Shown here in pieces: positions 11,651-23,660 of a stretch of 64,000 nt of DNA. The number at the start of each line of letters is the position of its first letter. The stretch's first letter is position 1. The stretch spans positions 53,577,128 through 53,641,127 of the forward strand of contig CM057481.1 in assembly GCA_030035585.1 (NCBI GenBank), written 5' to 3'. The notes beneath the pieces are model-generated. The model did not search any database and had not been told where the DNA came from. It worked only from the letters and a program-made list of their open reading frames with translations. Both the position numbers and the translations under genes were made by a program. The DNA is from Dugong dugon (Eukaryota; Chordata; Mammalia; Sirenia; Dugongidae).

Positions 11651-13718
11651 AGCAACTTACTTCTACATAATACAGGGTCAAAGAAGAAGTCTCAAGAGAA
11701 ATTTAAAAAATGTTTTGAACTAAACGAAAATGAAAATACAATTTCAAAATTTGTGGGATTCATCAAAAGCAGTGTCTAGAGGGAAATGTATAGCATTGAA
11801 TGAATATATTATAAAAAAGATCTAAAAATTAATAATCTAAGCTTCTACCTTAGGATACTTGAAAAAGAACAAATTAAATCCAAAGTAAGCAGAAGAAAAG
11901 AAATAATAAAAATTAGAACAGAAATCAATTAAATTTAAAATAGGAAACTCATAGAGAAAATTAATGAAACCAAAAGCTGGTTTTTTGAAAAAAATCAATG
12001 AAATTGATAAATCTCTAGCCAGGCTAACCAAGAGAAAAAAGAGAGAAGGCACAAATGACTAATTTTAGAAATAAAAGTGGCCATTACAACTCATCCTATC
12101 GACATTAAAAGGATAATAAAGGAATACTGTGAACAACTCCAGGTCCATAAATTTGATAACTTAGATGCAGTGAACCAATTCCTTGAAAGACACAGCCTAC
12201 CAAAACTCACACAAGGAGAAACAGACAATATGAATAGACCTATATCTATTAGAGAAATTGAATCAACCACTCATAAGCTTCCAAAACAGAAAGTTCTAGG
12301 CACAGATGGTTTCACTGGTGAATACTACCAAGCATGTAAAGAAGAATTAACACTAACTTGTTCAAAAAATAGAAGAGGAAGGAACATTTCCCAACTCATT
12401 CTAAAAAGCCAGCATTAACCTAATACTAAAACCAGACAAAGACATTACTAGAAAGGAAATGTACGGATCAGTATCTCTCATGAACATAGATGCAAAAATC
12501 CTCAACAAAATATTAGCAAATCAAATGCAACAGTCGGTAAGATTATACACCACGACCAAGTGGGATTTACCCCAGGTATGCAAGATTAGTTCAACATTCA
12601 CAAATCAATTAATGTAATTCATTGTATCAATATGCTAAAGAAGAAAAATCATCTGATCATATCAGTAGATGCAGAAAAGCATTTGACAAAATCCAACATC
12701 CAGTCATGATAAAAACTCTCAACAAACTAGGAATAGAAGGAAACTTCCTCAACTTGATAAAGAACAAGAAAAACCCTACGCTAACATCATACTTAACGGT
12801 GAGAAACTAGATGCTTTCCCCCTGAGACTGGGAACAACAGAAGGATGTTCCCTCTCATCACTCTTACTCAACATTTGGCTGGAAGTCCTAGCTAATGCAA
12901 TTAGACAAAAAAAAAAAAAAAAAAAAAAAAAAAAGGAAGTAAAAGCTATACAGATTATGAAGGAAGAAATAAAACTCTTTGTTCACAGATGGCATGATTG
13001 TCTATGTAGAAAATCCAAAAAAACCAACTAAAAAAATTCCCCTGGAGCTAATAAGTGATTATAGCCAGGTAGCTGGATACAAAGTTAATATTGACAGAAA
13101 GTCAATTGCTTTCCTTTACACCAGCCATGAACAATTGGAATTTGCAATGAAAAACACACCACCATTTACATTAGCACTAAAAAAAAAAAAAAAAAAAGAA
13201 ATAGGTATAAATTTAACAAAATATATATGATATTTATATGAGGAAAACTAAAAAACTCTGATGAAAGAAATCAAAGAAGGTCTACATAAATGGAAAGATA
13301 CTCCATGTGCACCTATCAAAAGACTTAATTATATTACAATGTCAGTTCTTCACAATTTGGTCTATAGATTCAATGCAATCTGAAATCAAAATCCCAGAAT
13401 ATTGTTTTGTGGTTATCAACAAACTGATTCTAAAGTTCATATGGAAAGGCAAAAGACCCAAAATAGCCAAAACAATACGGGAGAAAAAGAGAGTTGGAGG
13501 ACTGCTACTACCTGACTTCAAGATCCACTATAAAGCTACAGTGATCAAGACAGTATGGTACTGGTGAAGGAATAGACAGACAGATCAGTGGAGTAGAATA
13601 GAGAGCCTAGAAATAGAGTCACACAAATATAGTCAACTGAGCTCTGACAAAGGAGCAAAGGTAATTCAGTGGAGAAAGGATAGTTTTTTCAACAAATGGT
13701 ACTGGAACAACTGGACAT

Positions 13719-13748
13719 CCACACACACACACACACACACACACACAA
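13719..13748. repeat. (AC)n microsatellite
   Basis: About 14 AC units lie within the L1 ORF2 region. Confidence 0.95.
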
Positions 13749-14832
13749 TGAATCTAGAAACAGAGCTTCTATGTTTCACAAAAACTAACTCAAAATGGGT
13801 CATAGGCATAAACGTAAGACACAAAACTGTATAACTTCTAGAAGATAACATAGAAGATAATCTAGGTGACCTTGGGTTTTGGTAATCACTTTTGAGATAC
13901 AACACCAAAAGCATGCGTCATGAAAGAAAAAAATTGATCAATTGGACTTCATTAAAATTACAACCTTTTGCTCTGTAAAAGACACTTTTAAGAGAATGAA
14001 AAAATAAGCCACAGAGTAGGAGAAAATATTTGCGAACACATATCTGATAAAGCACTTGTATCCAAGATATACAAAGAACTTGTAAAACTCAATAGTAACA
14101 AATAGCAGATTCTTAAGAAGCTAAACATAGGCTTACCATATAATCCAGCAATGAGCTCCTAGGTATTTACCCAAAAGAAGTGAAAATGGATGGCTACCTA
14201 AAAACCTGTCCACAAATATTTATAGGAGCTTTATTCATAATTGCCCAAAATTGGAAGGAACAAAGATGTCCTTCAATAGATGGGCAAACTGTGGTACAGC
14301 CACACAATGGAGTATCATTTAGTCATATAAAGAAATGAGCTATCAAGCCACAAAAAGACATGGAGGAAACTTAAATGCATGCAGCTAGGTGAAAGAAGCC
14401 AGTCTGAAAAAAGCTACATACTGTATGACTCCAACCATGTGGCATTCTGGAAAAGGAAAGACAATACAGACGTCCAGAAGATCAGTGGTTCCCAAGGAGC
14501 CAGAGGGAGATGGGAGGGATGAATAGGGGAGCACAGGACATTTCTAGGGCAGTGAAACTATTCTATATGATAATATAATCATACACACATGCCATTAAGC
14601 ATTTGTCAAAATCCATAGAACTGTACAACACAGAGTGAAACTCAGTGTAAGTTATGGACTTTAGTTAATAATAATATATCAATGTTGATTTGTAATGTAA
14701 CACATGTACCACAAGAATTCAAGATGTTAATAGGAGAAACTACATGCAGGGGGGAGGACATACTGGAATTCTCTGTACTTTCTGCACAATTTTTTGTAAA
14801 CCTAAGCTGCTCTTAAAAAAAAATAAAAAAGG

Positions 14833-15339
14833 GAATGCTAATGTCTGTTCCAAATCACATTTTCTATGGTTTTAAGTGTTTGCCTTTTCACTATTTGGAA
14901 GCCTTCTATTATCTCATGTTTGCCTAGAGAAGCTTGTCTCTCATGATCTTACTGCCTACGATAGCAGAAGGTGCAGTAGGCAGAAGAAGGGCAAAGCAAT
15001 TAGAGAAGATGAAGGCTGAGATACTTGGAGCTGGGCATGGAGACATCTGGGTTATCCTTGCCTCTCCTCAAAGGAAGGCTAGCTGTGGATGGGGTAGCCT
15101 TGGAACTATCAAGATAACAGGCGTCCTGCCCCAGATTTTTAAGTACCTAGTTGGGTGGGTAAAGGAATATTAGTAGGAGAAGCTAGGGGAATTAACTATA
15201 GGAAACTGCTTCCCCAGTATTTGGGCTATATTTATTCTAAGTTGTGAATACTTTGTTCAGGATAAATTATATTAATTCATCTCTTCTTTTTCCAGTGTTT
15301 AAAAATGGCTACACTTTACAGAGTGGTTAACTTCCTGCC
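14833..15339. other. No recognisable feature
   Basis: This unique-looking sequence follows the L1 tail. Nothing could be assigned to it. Confidence 0.45.
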
Positions 15340-15500
15340 ATTGCTGTGACTGTCTGAGCAATCAACCACCACCACCACCAATAGCAACAGCCAACCATGA
15401 CCAAACATTTCCCATGTTCCAAGAACCATCCTTAAAATCACCCCCAGGTATTACTGTTACTCTCATTTTGTACATAAAGGAACTGGGATTAGAGAGTTTA
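15340..15500 (+). mobile_element. Probable MIR
   Basis: 'aaccatccttaaaatcaccc' followed by 'ctcattttgtacataaagga' follows the MIR layout loosely. It starts with a (CCA)n tract. Confidence 0.4.
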
Positions 15501-15566
15501 CATTTTCCAAATTTTCACAGATAGTAAACCCATATAGAATTGAGTTATATAGAGTTAGATATTTAT

Positions 15567-15860
15567 CAGTGTTTCTCAAACTATTTTCACTGTAGTACCC
15601 GAAACTGTGGAGGAGACACCGGAGATTTTTGAGGTAAAGCCCAAAAGAAGTAGCCACAAGCATAGCATGTATATGCAGTCTATTTTTACTTCTTTTGTTG
15701 ATTTGTTTTTGTAATTCACGTTCTATTTAATATTGTAGCTGCGTCTATTTTAATTTAAGAACGAAGTATGTACTGAAAGTAATTGCATTATGTGCCACGT
15801 TTCCATCATGGCTTTAAGGATTCCCAGAGATGCATCTTCATGTGCTTGAGAAACACAGGC
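15567..15860. mobile_element. hAT-like element with inverted ends
   Basis: The left end 'cagtgtttctcaaac' and the right end 'gcttgagaaacacag' are near-perfect inverted complements about 290 bp apart, typical of MER-class non-autonomous hAT elements. There is no coding capacity. Confidence 0.65.
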
Positions 15861-16078
15861 CAAGTCATCACTTCTCAGAAAGGGAACAGTCAAACTCAAA
15901 GGCCAAGAGGGTTCCAAGCAATGTTCAGATTGTCTAGCCATATCAACTCAAGTACTTCAATTACCTGTTCATCAGTGATTTCATAAGTGAAGGAAAAAAC
16001 ATTTTTTGTAGGGCTAGAACATTTTCCAACCCAGCTCCCTTAGAAAGATCATATCATCTGAATTCCCAGGTGACACAT

Positions 16079-16215
16079 ACCCACTCATTTATTCATTCAA
16101 CAAACATTTCTTCAATTCCAACACTGTGCCGTGGATGGTGGTAGGCCCTATGGCTATACTGATGAGGAAGTAAGTTTGACCTTCAAGGAGTGTAAGGTCT
16201 GATAGGTGTTTGGAT
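16079..16215 (+). mobile_element. Old interspersed repeat ('attcattcaacaaa' family)
   Basis: It starts 'ttattcattcaacaaacatt' followed by 'ccaacactgtgccgtggatg' and 'ccttcaaggagtgtaaggtc'. This mammalian-wide pattern recurs at 18.56, 21.47, 56.26 and 63.4 kb. The family name is uncertain (L2-like). Confidence 0.5.
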
Positions 16216-16275
16216 CATCAACAGACATCAGGATATAATGGAGTGAAGTCAGGTGGTTCTGGAAATGTAATCCAG

Positions 16276-17160
16276 TCTTGACTTTTTTATTTTTATTGTT
16301 ATAAATATATATGAAACAAAACATTTGCCATTTCAACAATCTTCACATGCACAGTTTAGCGACATTACGTTCATCATGTTGTTCAACCATCTCCCTTATC
16401 TGTTCCCCAATTTTTCCATCACCGTTAACAGAAGCTCAGGGTCCCCTAAGCATTGAGTCTTCCTCTTCCCCTCCCTTCTGCCTGCCCCTGATAACCACTT
16501 TCGTGTATACGCTTTTCTACTCCAGCTATTTAATGTAAGTGGGATCACACAATAGTTGTCCTTTTGTGACTGAATTATTTCACTGAGCATAAATGTTTTC
16601 AAGGTTCATTCATGTTGCAGCATGTATCAGAACTTCATTTCTCTTCCTGGCGGAGTGGTATTCGATGGTATGTAGGTATCACATTTTGTTTATCCATTCA
16701 TCTGCTGAGCAACATTTAGGCTGCTAACATCTTTTGGGTATTGTGAATACTGCTGCAATGACCATTGTTATACAAGAGTCTGTGTTCCTGCTTTCAATTC
16801 TTTTGGGTATATACCTAAGAGTGTAACGGCTAGGTCGTATGATAATTCTATGTTTAACTTTTTGAGAAACCACCAAATGGTTTTCCACAGTGGCTATACC
16901 ATTTTACAGTCCCACCAGGAACTGGATGAGGGTTCCTATTTTTCCACATCCTCACCGGCATCTGTTTTCCATTTTGTTAATCAGAACCATACCAGTGAGT
17001 ATGAAGTGACATCTCATTGTGGTTTTGATGTGCATTTCCCTAATGACTAATGATGTTGAGCATCTTTTCATGTGCTTCTTGGCCATTTGTATTTCTTCTT
17101 TGGTGAAATGTATATTCAAGTCTTTTGCTCATTTTTTTACATTGGGTTGTTTGTTTGTTG
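16276..17160 (-). mobile_element. L1 3' end, minus strand, 5'-truncated
   Basis: The plus strand shows the reverse complement of the L1 ORF2 C-terminus and 3' UTR: 'gtccttttgtgactgaatta', 'tgtttatccattcatctgct', 'atttccctaatgactaatga'. It stops abruptly at about 17160 (the 5' truncation). The ORF is broken by stops. Confidence 0.88.
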
Positions 17161-17299
17161 TCAGTCTCGATTCTTATAATCCTCCATTTCCTCAATGCTA
17201 ACTCCTTCCAATCTCCGACAGTTTAGTCTTAGAAAGCTGACAGTGTCTACCCATCTTTGCTAAGTGTGGCATTAAGAGGTAAAAAAGAATCCTGTTTCT

Positions 17300-17655
17300 A
17301 AGAAAGCTCCCTTTGTTTTTTTTTTTTTTCTATCTTTTTTTTTTTTCTTTTTGTGCTTTAAGTTTACCGTTCAAGTCAGTTTCTCATACAAAAATTTATA
17401 CACACATTGCTATGTGACCCTAGCTGCTCTCCCTATAATGTGACAGCACACTCCTCCTTTCCACCCCGGATTTCCCATGTCCATTCAACCAGCTCCTGTC
17501 CCTTTTTGCCTTCTCATCTCCCCACCAGACAGAAGCTGCCCATTTAGTCTCATGTGTCTACTTGAGCTAAGAAGCACTCTCTTCACGAGTATCATTTCAT
17601 GCCCCATAGTCCAGTCTAATCTTTGTCTGAAGAGCTGGCTTCGGGAATAGAAACC
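17300..17655 (-). mobile_element. L1 3' UTR fragment (lineage-type), minus strand
   Basis: It begins with poly(T) and then reads 'gtgacagcacactcctcctt' and 'agaagctgcccatttagtct'. The same 3' UTR recurs at 60.12-60.53 kb in the same orientation, which identifies both as one L1 subfamily. It is strongly 5'-truncated. Confidence 0.8.
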
Positions 17656-18214
17656 CCGCTTTAAATGAAGCCTTTGTTCTTCCTTTCATTTTGAGAAACA
17701 AATAGTTCCTAATGGCCAAAATATTTAAGTTTGAAAGCCAGATAATGAGAAAACACAATAATCACTTCCCTCATCTTTTTTATTCTAGCAGTAATTTCCT
17801 TGTCACTTGAATGTGACTTCAGATTGTCACAATGACTCCGAGACAGTGATTCGATGCTGCATGATGGCACAAAGTGAAGTTGTGAAGCTGATGCCAAAAC
17901 CATGTCAACGTAACTCAGGAGAATGACAAAAGCTCTGGGAAGCCTCGCTCATTTAGAAAGCAGACCAGGCCAGGAAGTTGGTGCACAGGTTAGTTCCAGC
18001 AAATCTTCATATCTTGACTGGTTGTCCTTCCCATTTCCCTGCGTGGAAGATCTGTCTATTGGATTATATTTGCTTTGACTCCTAAATTCATGACTTCAGA
18101 AGGCAATCTCTGAGGCAATGTCTGGTTAAATCACACCCAAGTGTATTTAATGAGACAATAAAATTTAGGTTGTTTTAGATAATTAAAGGATAAACCAAAA
18201 GGCTACTCAGCCCT
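17656..18214. other. No recognisable feature
   Basis: No gene or repeat could be assigned here. Confidence 0.45.
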
Positions 18215-18345
18215 TCCCCCATTTTTTTCTTCTTTTAATTTACTGTGGTAAAATATATGGAACAAAATATTTGCCATTTTAGCCATTTTTATGTGTAAAA
18301 TTCAGTGATGTTAATTGCATTCACCATCTTGTGCAACCGTCACCA
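18215..18345 (-). mobile_element. L1 3'-end fragment, minus strand
   Basis: 'aacaaaatatttgccatttt' followed by 'attcaccatcttgtgcaacc' matches the start of the L1 pieces at 16.28 and 40.56 kb. Confidence 0.6.
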
Positions 18346-18559
18346 CTAAGACCTTTGTTTTTCCTGAACAGTAAATACATTGCCTGGGGATTGCCATTCT
18401 CTCACTAGGGCCATGGAGTCTTTTCTTGATGATGCTGGATGTAACCTCAGATTCCTTCCCAATACAGTTACCAGCACTGAAGGGTTCTAGATGATAAGAG
18501 AAGGAGACCATTCTGCCTACCGCTACAATGTATATTCCAGTCCTCTCAGATCTTTTACT

Positions 18560-18950
18560 AATAGCATTCATTATTTAATTCAGAGAGTATTTGCTAAGCT
18601 TCTCTCTGGGCCTCGTAATGCAGTGAGTGAGAGGAGATGTATGGAACTGAGTCTAGTAAGCTAACTGAACAAATAATCACAATAAATGATGCTATATTGG
18701 GTCAAGAACTTGAGGAGGTTGAATGTAGGGTCTCAAAAAGAGAGAACAGTAAGTGCAAAGGCCCAAGGATTAGACAGCAGGCAAGTATGGCTGGAATTTC
18801 TGCAGCAGGAGATTAGGTGCAAGAGGAAGTCACAAGATCAGGAGAAAGAAACGAAGCAGGGTCTTGTCCTTAATCGCCACTTGCTGAGATCATATTCATC
18901 CTTCAAAGCCAAGCTAAAATGCCCCTTCCTCTCTTTCCTCTCCCCCTAGG
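18560..18950 (+). mobile_element. Old interspersed repeat, with L2-like end
   Basis: It contains 'agtgcaaaggcccaaggatt' and surrounding sequence of the mammalian-wide family seen at 56.26 kb. From about 18875 it passes into an L2-like stretch ('tccttcaaagccaagctaaa'). Confidence 0.45.
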
Positions 18951-18959
18951 CTGTGGTAT

Positions 18960-19494
18960 AAATGTGCAATCCTGCTGAAATACCGTAGATGTTACCATAT
19001 TCAACCAGAGTTAATTTCTAAAGTTGGTAATTAGGAATAAAATCATACAGTAAAAAACAAATTAGCCATGAATGTAAATTTAAATAATCATATATGAGTC
19101 CTTGCAAGCTTCAAAGCCAAAAAGTAACTTTTTTTTGCTTCTTGTGCTTCTGACTTTGTTTTCCCTAAGGTGACAGAGACCAAACTCTAGTTGAAACAAG
19201 GGTCAAGGATGCTATAAATATATTTATAAATATAGTTTTTCCTTTCTCTCTCTTTTTTCAAACTAAGTCTCTGCATCCATTTGCTTTTGATTTGCAAAGT
19301 GAGCTTTGCTACCTAAGGGTGCAGAGCTACAGTACTAGGGGAAAATAGAGATTTTTAGAGGTTATCTTGAGGAATGGGGGTCGGAGTACAGAGAGGGACA
19401 GCAAGTGCAATGGGTAAATAGGTTTAAATTTAGTTAAATGGTTTCACAGGTCATCTTCTCTTTTGCCTTGTTACGAAAGCTTACATAGAGACCA
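18960..19494. other. No recognisable feature
   Basis: This AT-rich stretch has no assignable element. Confidence 0.45.
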
Positions 19495-20445
19495 ATTCTT
19501 ATGCCTCAGGTGGCTGCTTGCAAGCTTTTAAGACCCCAGGCACTACTTGATGAACCAGGAGGTAGAATAGAAGCACTAAACGTGGTATTAGACCAATTAA
19601 TTAGGATATCCCATGAAACCATGACCCTAAACCTCCCAACCAAGGAACTAAATCCCATGAGGTTTTTGGTTGTACATAAGCAGCCCCAGCAGCTACTCTA
19701 TTTTTTTTTTTTTTTTTTTTGTTATTGTAAATATATTTATTTGCCTGGAGCAACAGAGGAAGAAGTAGAGTCAAGAATAGGAGGAGGCTATGGAATGTGT
19801 GGCTAATTTCCTCTATAAACAACTGCCTCCTTTGCCATGATACTAGAAGAACTGGATGGTGCCTGGCTACCATTACTGACCGTTTTGATCAAGGATTCTG
19901 CAGAGGAATCCTGATCAAAGGGGAAAAATGCGGAACGGAATTTCAAATTCTCGTGGATTCCAGACTTTCTGGAGCCCTGGAGGCTGGATGAACCCTTACA
20001 GAACAAAGATGACACTGCTAGAGTAGTCCTATCACATTTGGAGTTACATTTGTTTTCAAAAAGCATTGCATCAATGAAGGAATTTATTGCACTGAGATAA
20101 TCTTTTAATCTTAAACCAAAAATATCCCCTGAAGTCTTCTTAAAACCAAACAATAGTTTAGCTTAACTAGTAAAGAATGTCTGGCATGAGCATTATGCTC
20201 TTTTAAGAACTATCTATATGGGATCAAATTGACAATTGCAACTGTAAAGATTAGACAGGAAACTTAGGGGCAGTGAGTTTATGTTAATGGAGGAGGGACA
20301 TATGAGAAAAGGAGAGTGAGAATGGTTACACAACTTGAAGAATGTAACTAATGTCACTAAACTCTACGTGTAGAAACTGTTGAATTGGTGTATGTTTTGC
20401 TGTGTATTTTCTCAATAACAAAATAAAAAAAATTTTTTTAAAAAA
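19495..20445 (+). mobile_element. L1 3' UTR with 5' inversion
   Basis: The right part (about 19741-20445) is plus-strand L1 3' UTR ending in an AT-rich A tail. The left part (19495-19740) is the neighbouring L1 segment in reverse orientation. The comparison is the minus copy at 40.8-41.4 kb, where 'agacc ccaggcac' and 'cacattccatattctcctcc' lie in the same orientation. Here they are opposed, with the switch near 19741. This is the classic twin-priming product. A poly(T) run lies at 19700-19720. Confidence 0.8.
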
Positions 20446-20549
20446 AGGAAACTTGTATAGAAGCTACATTGCTAAGCAATGTTTTAGGAGTTGGATCATT
20501 TGTTGTGTGTGCCTTTTATGCATTAAGCACAGTGTGTGTGGCATTAAAG

Positions 20550-20655
20550 TACTTACAGAACAAAGGTGAGACTGCTAGAATGGTCCTATCATATTTGGAG
20601 TTACAGTTGTTTTCAAAAAGCATTGCATCAGTGAAGGAATTTATAGGAAAGAAGA
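20550..20655 (+). mobile_element. L1 3' UTR fragment, repeated
   Basis: About 95 bp ('tttcaaaaagcattgcatca' and flanks) repeats the segment at about 20000-20090 with few differences, 550 bp downstream and in the same orientation. It is a second L1 insertion or a local duplication. Confidence 0.65.
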
Positions 20656-20995
20656 GTTTCATTCATCCACAGAATCATATACAGTTTACTAGGAAAACTA
20701 AAGCCCAAACAAAACAACCAACCAATATGCATTAGGAACAAAACTAAATGAAAATACATTCCTTCTGGACTTTGGCAAAAAATGGTGGCCCAAGACAGTT
20801 AGACCAATTTCTACCAGTTTGAATGTTGTTGTCGTTGTGCGCTGTAGTGCACAGCATACTGGTAATTTCTTGTTTAATACCTGAATCAATGAGATTGTGA
20901 ACTCTATTAGGAGTTCTAGGTATATCTTCTTTGTTAATAAATTCTTATCACTCACTTCTTTACTCTTTCCATAAATATTTCACAAGCCACCTATG

Positions 20996-21470
20996 TATTA
21001 GTTTGCTATTGCTGCTGTAGGAAATTCTCACAGATTTAGTGGCTTAAAACAACACAAATGTATTATCTGACAGTTCTGGAAGTCAGAAGCCCAAGATCAG
21101 TCTCACTGGACTAAAAGCGAGGTGTCAGTAGGGCTGTGTTCCTTCTGGACACTCTAGGCATGAATACATTTTATTGCCTTTCCCAGCTTCTGGAGGTCAC
21201 TCACATTCCTTGGCTTGTGGCTCCTCATCACTCTGACCTCTGCTTCCATGTCACATCTCCATCTGTGACTCTGTCCCTTTTTCCTCCCCCTTGTAAGGAC
21301 CCTTGTGATTATATCAGGCCCACTCACATAATCCAGGACAATCTCCCCAGCTCAAGACCCTTAACTTAATCACCTCTGCCAAGTACCTTTTACCATGTAA
21401 GTTAACATATTCATTCCCAGATTAGGACGTGGACATTTTAGGGGGCCATTATTCAGCCCATCACAACCTA
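20996..21470 (-). mobile_element. MLT1-type LTR, minus strand
   Basis: The whole length follows the MLT1 consensus in reverse: 'ttagtttgctattgctgctg', 'cagttctggaagtcagaagc', 'atcaggcccactcacataat', 'gggccattattcagcccatc'. No internal region follows, so it is a solo LTR. Confidence 0.88.
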
Positions 21471-21471
21471 T

Positions 21472-22445
21472 CATGTACCAGGACTTACATGAATGTTATG
21501 AAGAGCAAAAATCGATCTACTTCCTGTCCTCCTGACATTGTAGCCTAGTGGGGATGAGTACTGACAGAGGAGTGTCAGGAACAAAGGCCCTGGGGGCAGG
21601 ACTCTGGAGAGAACACAGGGAGCTTGGGTGACTGGCAGTAGGTCTGTAGCACAGAGAGTAGGCACAGGAGACTTGCTATAGGAAGAGGCAGGAGAAGTTG
21701 GCAGGGGTAGAACCAGCAGGATCTTACAGACCTTGATGAAAGGGGTTTTATAATGATCAGAGCAAGAGAAATCCAATGCAGGTTTTTAAGTAGGTGTGTA
21801 TATGTGTGATATCTGGGAAAATAACTGTCTGGCTGATGGTGTGGAGACTAGATTAGGTGGACACTGGAATGCAGGTGGGTAGAAGACTTACAAAATTATT
21901 GCAATTGTCTAGGCATGAGACAGTGGTAGCATAAACCAGGATGGAAAACAAAGGTGAAGAGGAATGATGAAGGCTGTAGAACAAGGGTCAGTTGGCAAAC
22001 TATGATCCATGGGCCAAATCTGGCCCACCACCTGGTTTTATAAGTAAAGCTTTATCGGAACACAGCCATGCGTATTAGTTTATTGATTGTCTATGACTCC
22101 TTTTGCCCTACAAAAGCTGAGTTGAGTATTTATGACAGAGACCATAAGGTTTATAAAGATAAAATATTGTCTGGCTCTTTATGGAAAAAGTTTGCTGACT
22201 CCTGATGAAGGACGTTAAACTGATAGGACTTATACATAGATTGGATATGGGACGGAAGAGAGAGGAGGTGTGGGGATGACTCCTGATTTCTACATTGTTG
22301 GTGACATCTACTTAGAAGAGGCCCTGGTTTGGAGGGTGCAGAGGAATGGTGGTGTTGAGGAAAGATCATGGATTAATTGTCATGTAGGTCAGGTTTGAGC
22401 TGATTTTGAGACATCCAAGGACAATGGTCAAGGAGATTTTTGGTC
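21472..22445 (+). mobile_element. Old interspersed repeat interrupted by hAT
   Basis: It contains 'gtcctcctgacattgtagcc', 'accagcaggatcttacagac' and 'aattattgcaattgtctagg', and after the nested hAT resumes with 'gactcctgatttctacattg' and 'agacatccaaggacaatggt'. The same family appears at 56.26 and 63.4 kb. Confidence 0.55.
21986..22205 (+). mobile_element. hAT-type element nested in old repeat
   Basis: 'ggcaaactatgatccatggg', 'tatcggaacacagccatgcg' and 'gaaaaagtttgctgactcct' show a complete copy of the non-autonomous hAT family also found at 48.66 kb. Confidence 0.8.
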
Positions 22446-23080
22446 TTGAGTTTTGAGGAAAAGTTAACAGTCCCTAGTACTCAGCCTAGTTGGTGCTCAG
22501 AGACATATTTGTTGATTTGTTGGACTAAATTCCAGGAAAAAAAATATTTCATTTAAGCTCTGCTTTTTAACTTTTATTCCTACTCAACTCGATGGAGAAA
22601 AAAAAGAAAAAGCCAGAAACATTGGTTAAAAATGTGTTTGTGTTTGTACAAATCAGTTTGCAATTATTGAAAGGCATTAACATATTATTTCAGTTAACTT
22701 TGATTCTTGGGCATAATCCAACAGTAGCAAATTTACATTTTAATCTTTTCTCAAATTTGAAAACAATGAGATCTATATTTTGTTATTTATAATGTTCAAT
22801 ATTAATGTGTCAGAAATGAATGTCAGTGCGAACCAATAGAGGGTAGTTTTTATCCACGCAGTTGTCAATGAACCAACTGAATGGCAGCAACATACTGCCT
22901 CAGTTAACTGCTCCAGATTTCAGCTCTCCTTGACATTGATTCTCATGGTTGGAACAAGAAGCCTACTCAGACTACAAAATTTGGATGGTGAATCAATGAT
23001 TTTACTTGCTCGAGTTACAAGATTCAGAAACTTCACTGTCTGTGTGCCCTTCTCTCTTGCTCTAAAATAACCAGATGTCC
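22446..23080. other. No recognisable feature
   Basis: Nothing could be assigned. A short A/G-rich run lies at 22591-22612. Confidence 0.45.
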
Positions 23081-23085
23081 CTGAC

Positions 23086-23566
23086 TGTGATGGTTAAGAC
23101 TGTGTGCCAACTTGGATAGGTCATGATTCTCAGTGTTTATATGTGATCACCCCCATGATGGAATCTGCTGTGAGTAGCCAATCAGTTGAACAGGAGTTTT
23201 CTTGGGCAAGTGGCCTGCATCTGAATATTAGAGTACATTCCGGCTTTTGCCTGCTCTAGATCCTGAAGCTGGCTCCTGTTCATCAGACCTCTGGTTCTTG
23301 GGACTTGAGCTAGCAGCTTACCTGCCAAACTTGGGATCTGTCAATCTTCACAGCCTGTGAGCAAGAGCCCTACTCTCCAACCTGCCGATCTTGGGTACAC
23401 CAGCCCCTGTGGCTACGTGAATCAGGAGAAGTCTCTATCCTGATCCATGGACTTGGGACGTTCAGCTTCTACAACCACATGAGCCATTTCCTTGATATAA
23501 ATATCTCTCTGTATATATTTATACGCTTTACTGGTTTAGCTTCTCTAGAGAGCCCAGCCCAAGACA
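23086..23566 (+). mobile_element. Solo LTR with perfect 5-bp TSD
   Basis: The LTR runs from TGTGATGG to AAGACA (TG...CA termini), 481 bp, and is flanked on both sides by CTGAC (23081-23085 and 23567-23571). That is the 5-bp target duplication usual for ERVL- or ERV1-class retroviral LTRs. A TATA-like AT-rich stretch lies at 23500-23525. A related LTR, 605 bp long, lies at 41555-42159. No internal proviral sequence is present, so this is the product of LTR-LTR recombination. Confidence 0.85.
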
Positions 23567-23660
23567 CTGACCAAATATTTTCTCCATAATATTCCCAGTA
23601 TCTGGCCTCCCAGACGTGGATACAGTTGGAAAAATTCTGAGGTTTGCTGTTGTTTTGTAA

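Larger units (their letters stand above)
9450..14832 (+). mobile_element. L1 (L1M-type) LINE, long decayed copy
   Basis: The left portion (about 9450-10580) looks like an L1M 5' UTR ('cggtatgtaaggggcttaga', 'ctgctgccataaaacctgga'). ORF2 is traceable from about 10830: the endonuclease part near 11070-11440 (YAPNKRVPKYVRQKLIELQG) and the RT part at 12077-13570 (GTDGFTGEYYQA, then [13 protein letters not shown]). The catalytic FADD box is mutated to FTDG at about 12980. ORF1 is missing and there are many frameshifts. A run of about 28 A interrupts ORF2 at 12906-12934. Near 14100 roughly 300 bp of consensus is missing. The 3' UTR ends in an A-rich tail at about 14815-14832. Three AfroSINEs have inserted. 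The block at 10586-10826 is L1-like but its orientation is uncertain. Confidence 0.85.

Noticed and set aside
11070..13570. Several open frames as genes
   Set aside because: They are fragments of a decayed L1 ORF2.
19501..20153. Open frames of 90-116 codons on both strands
   Set aside because: They are inside the L1 3' UTR, which is non-coding.
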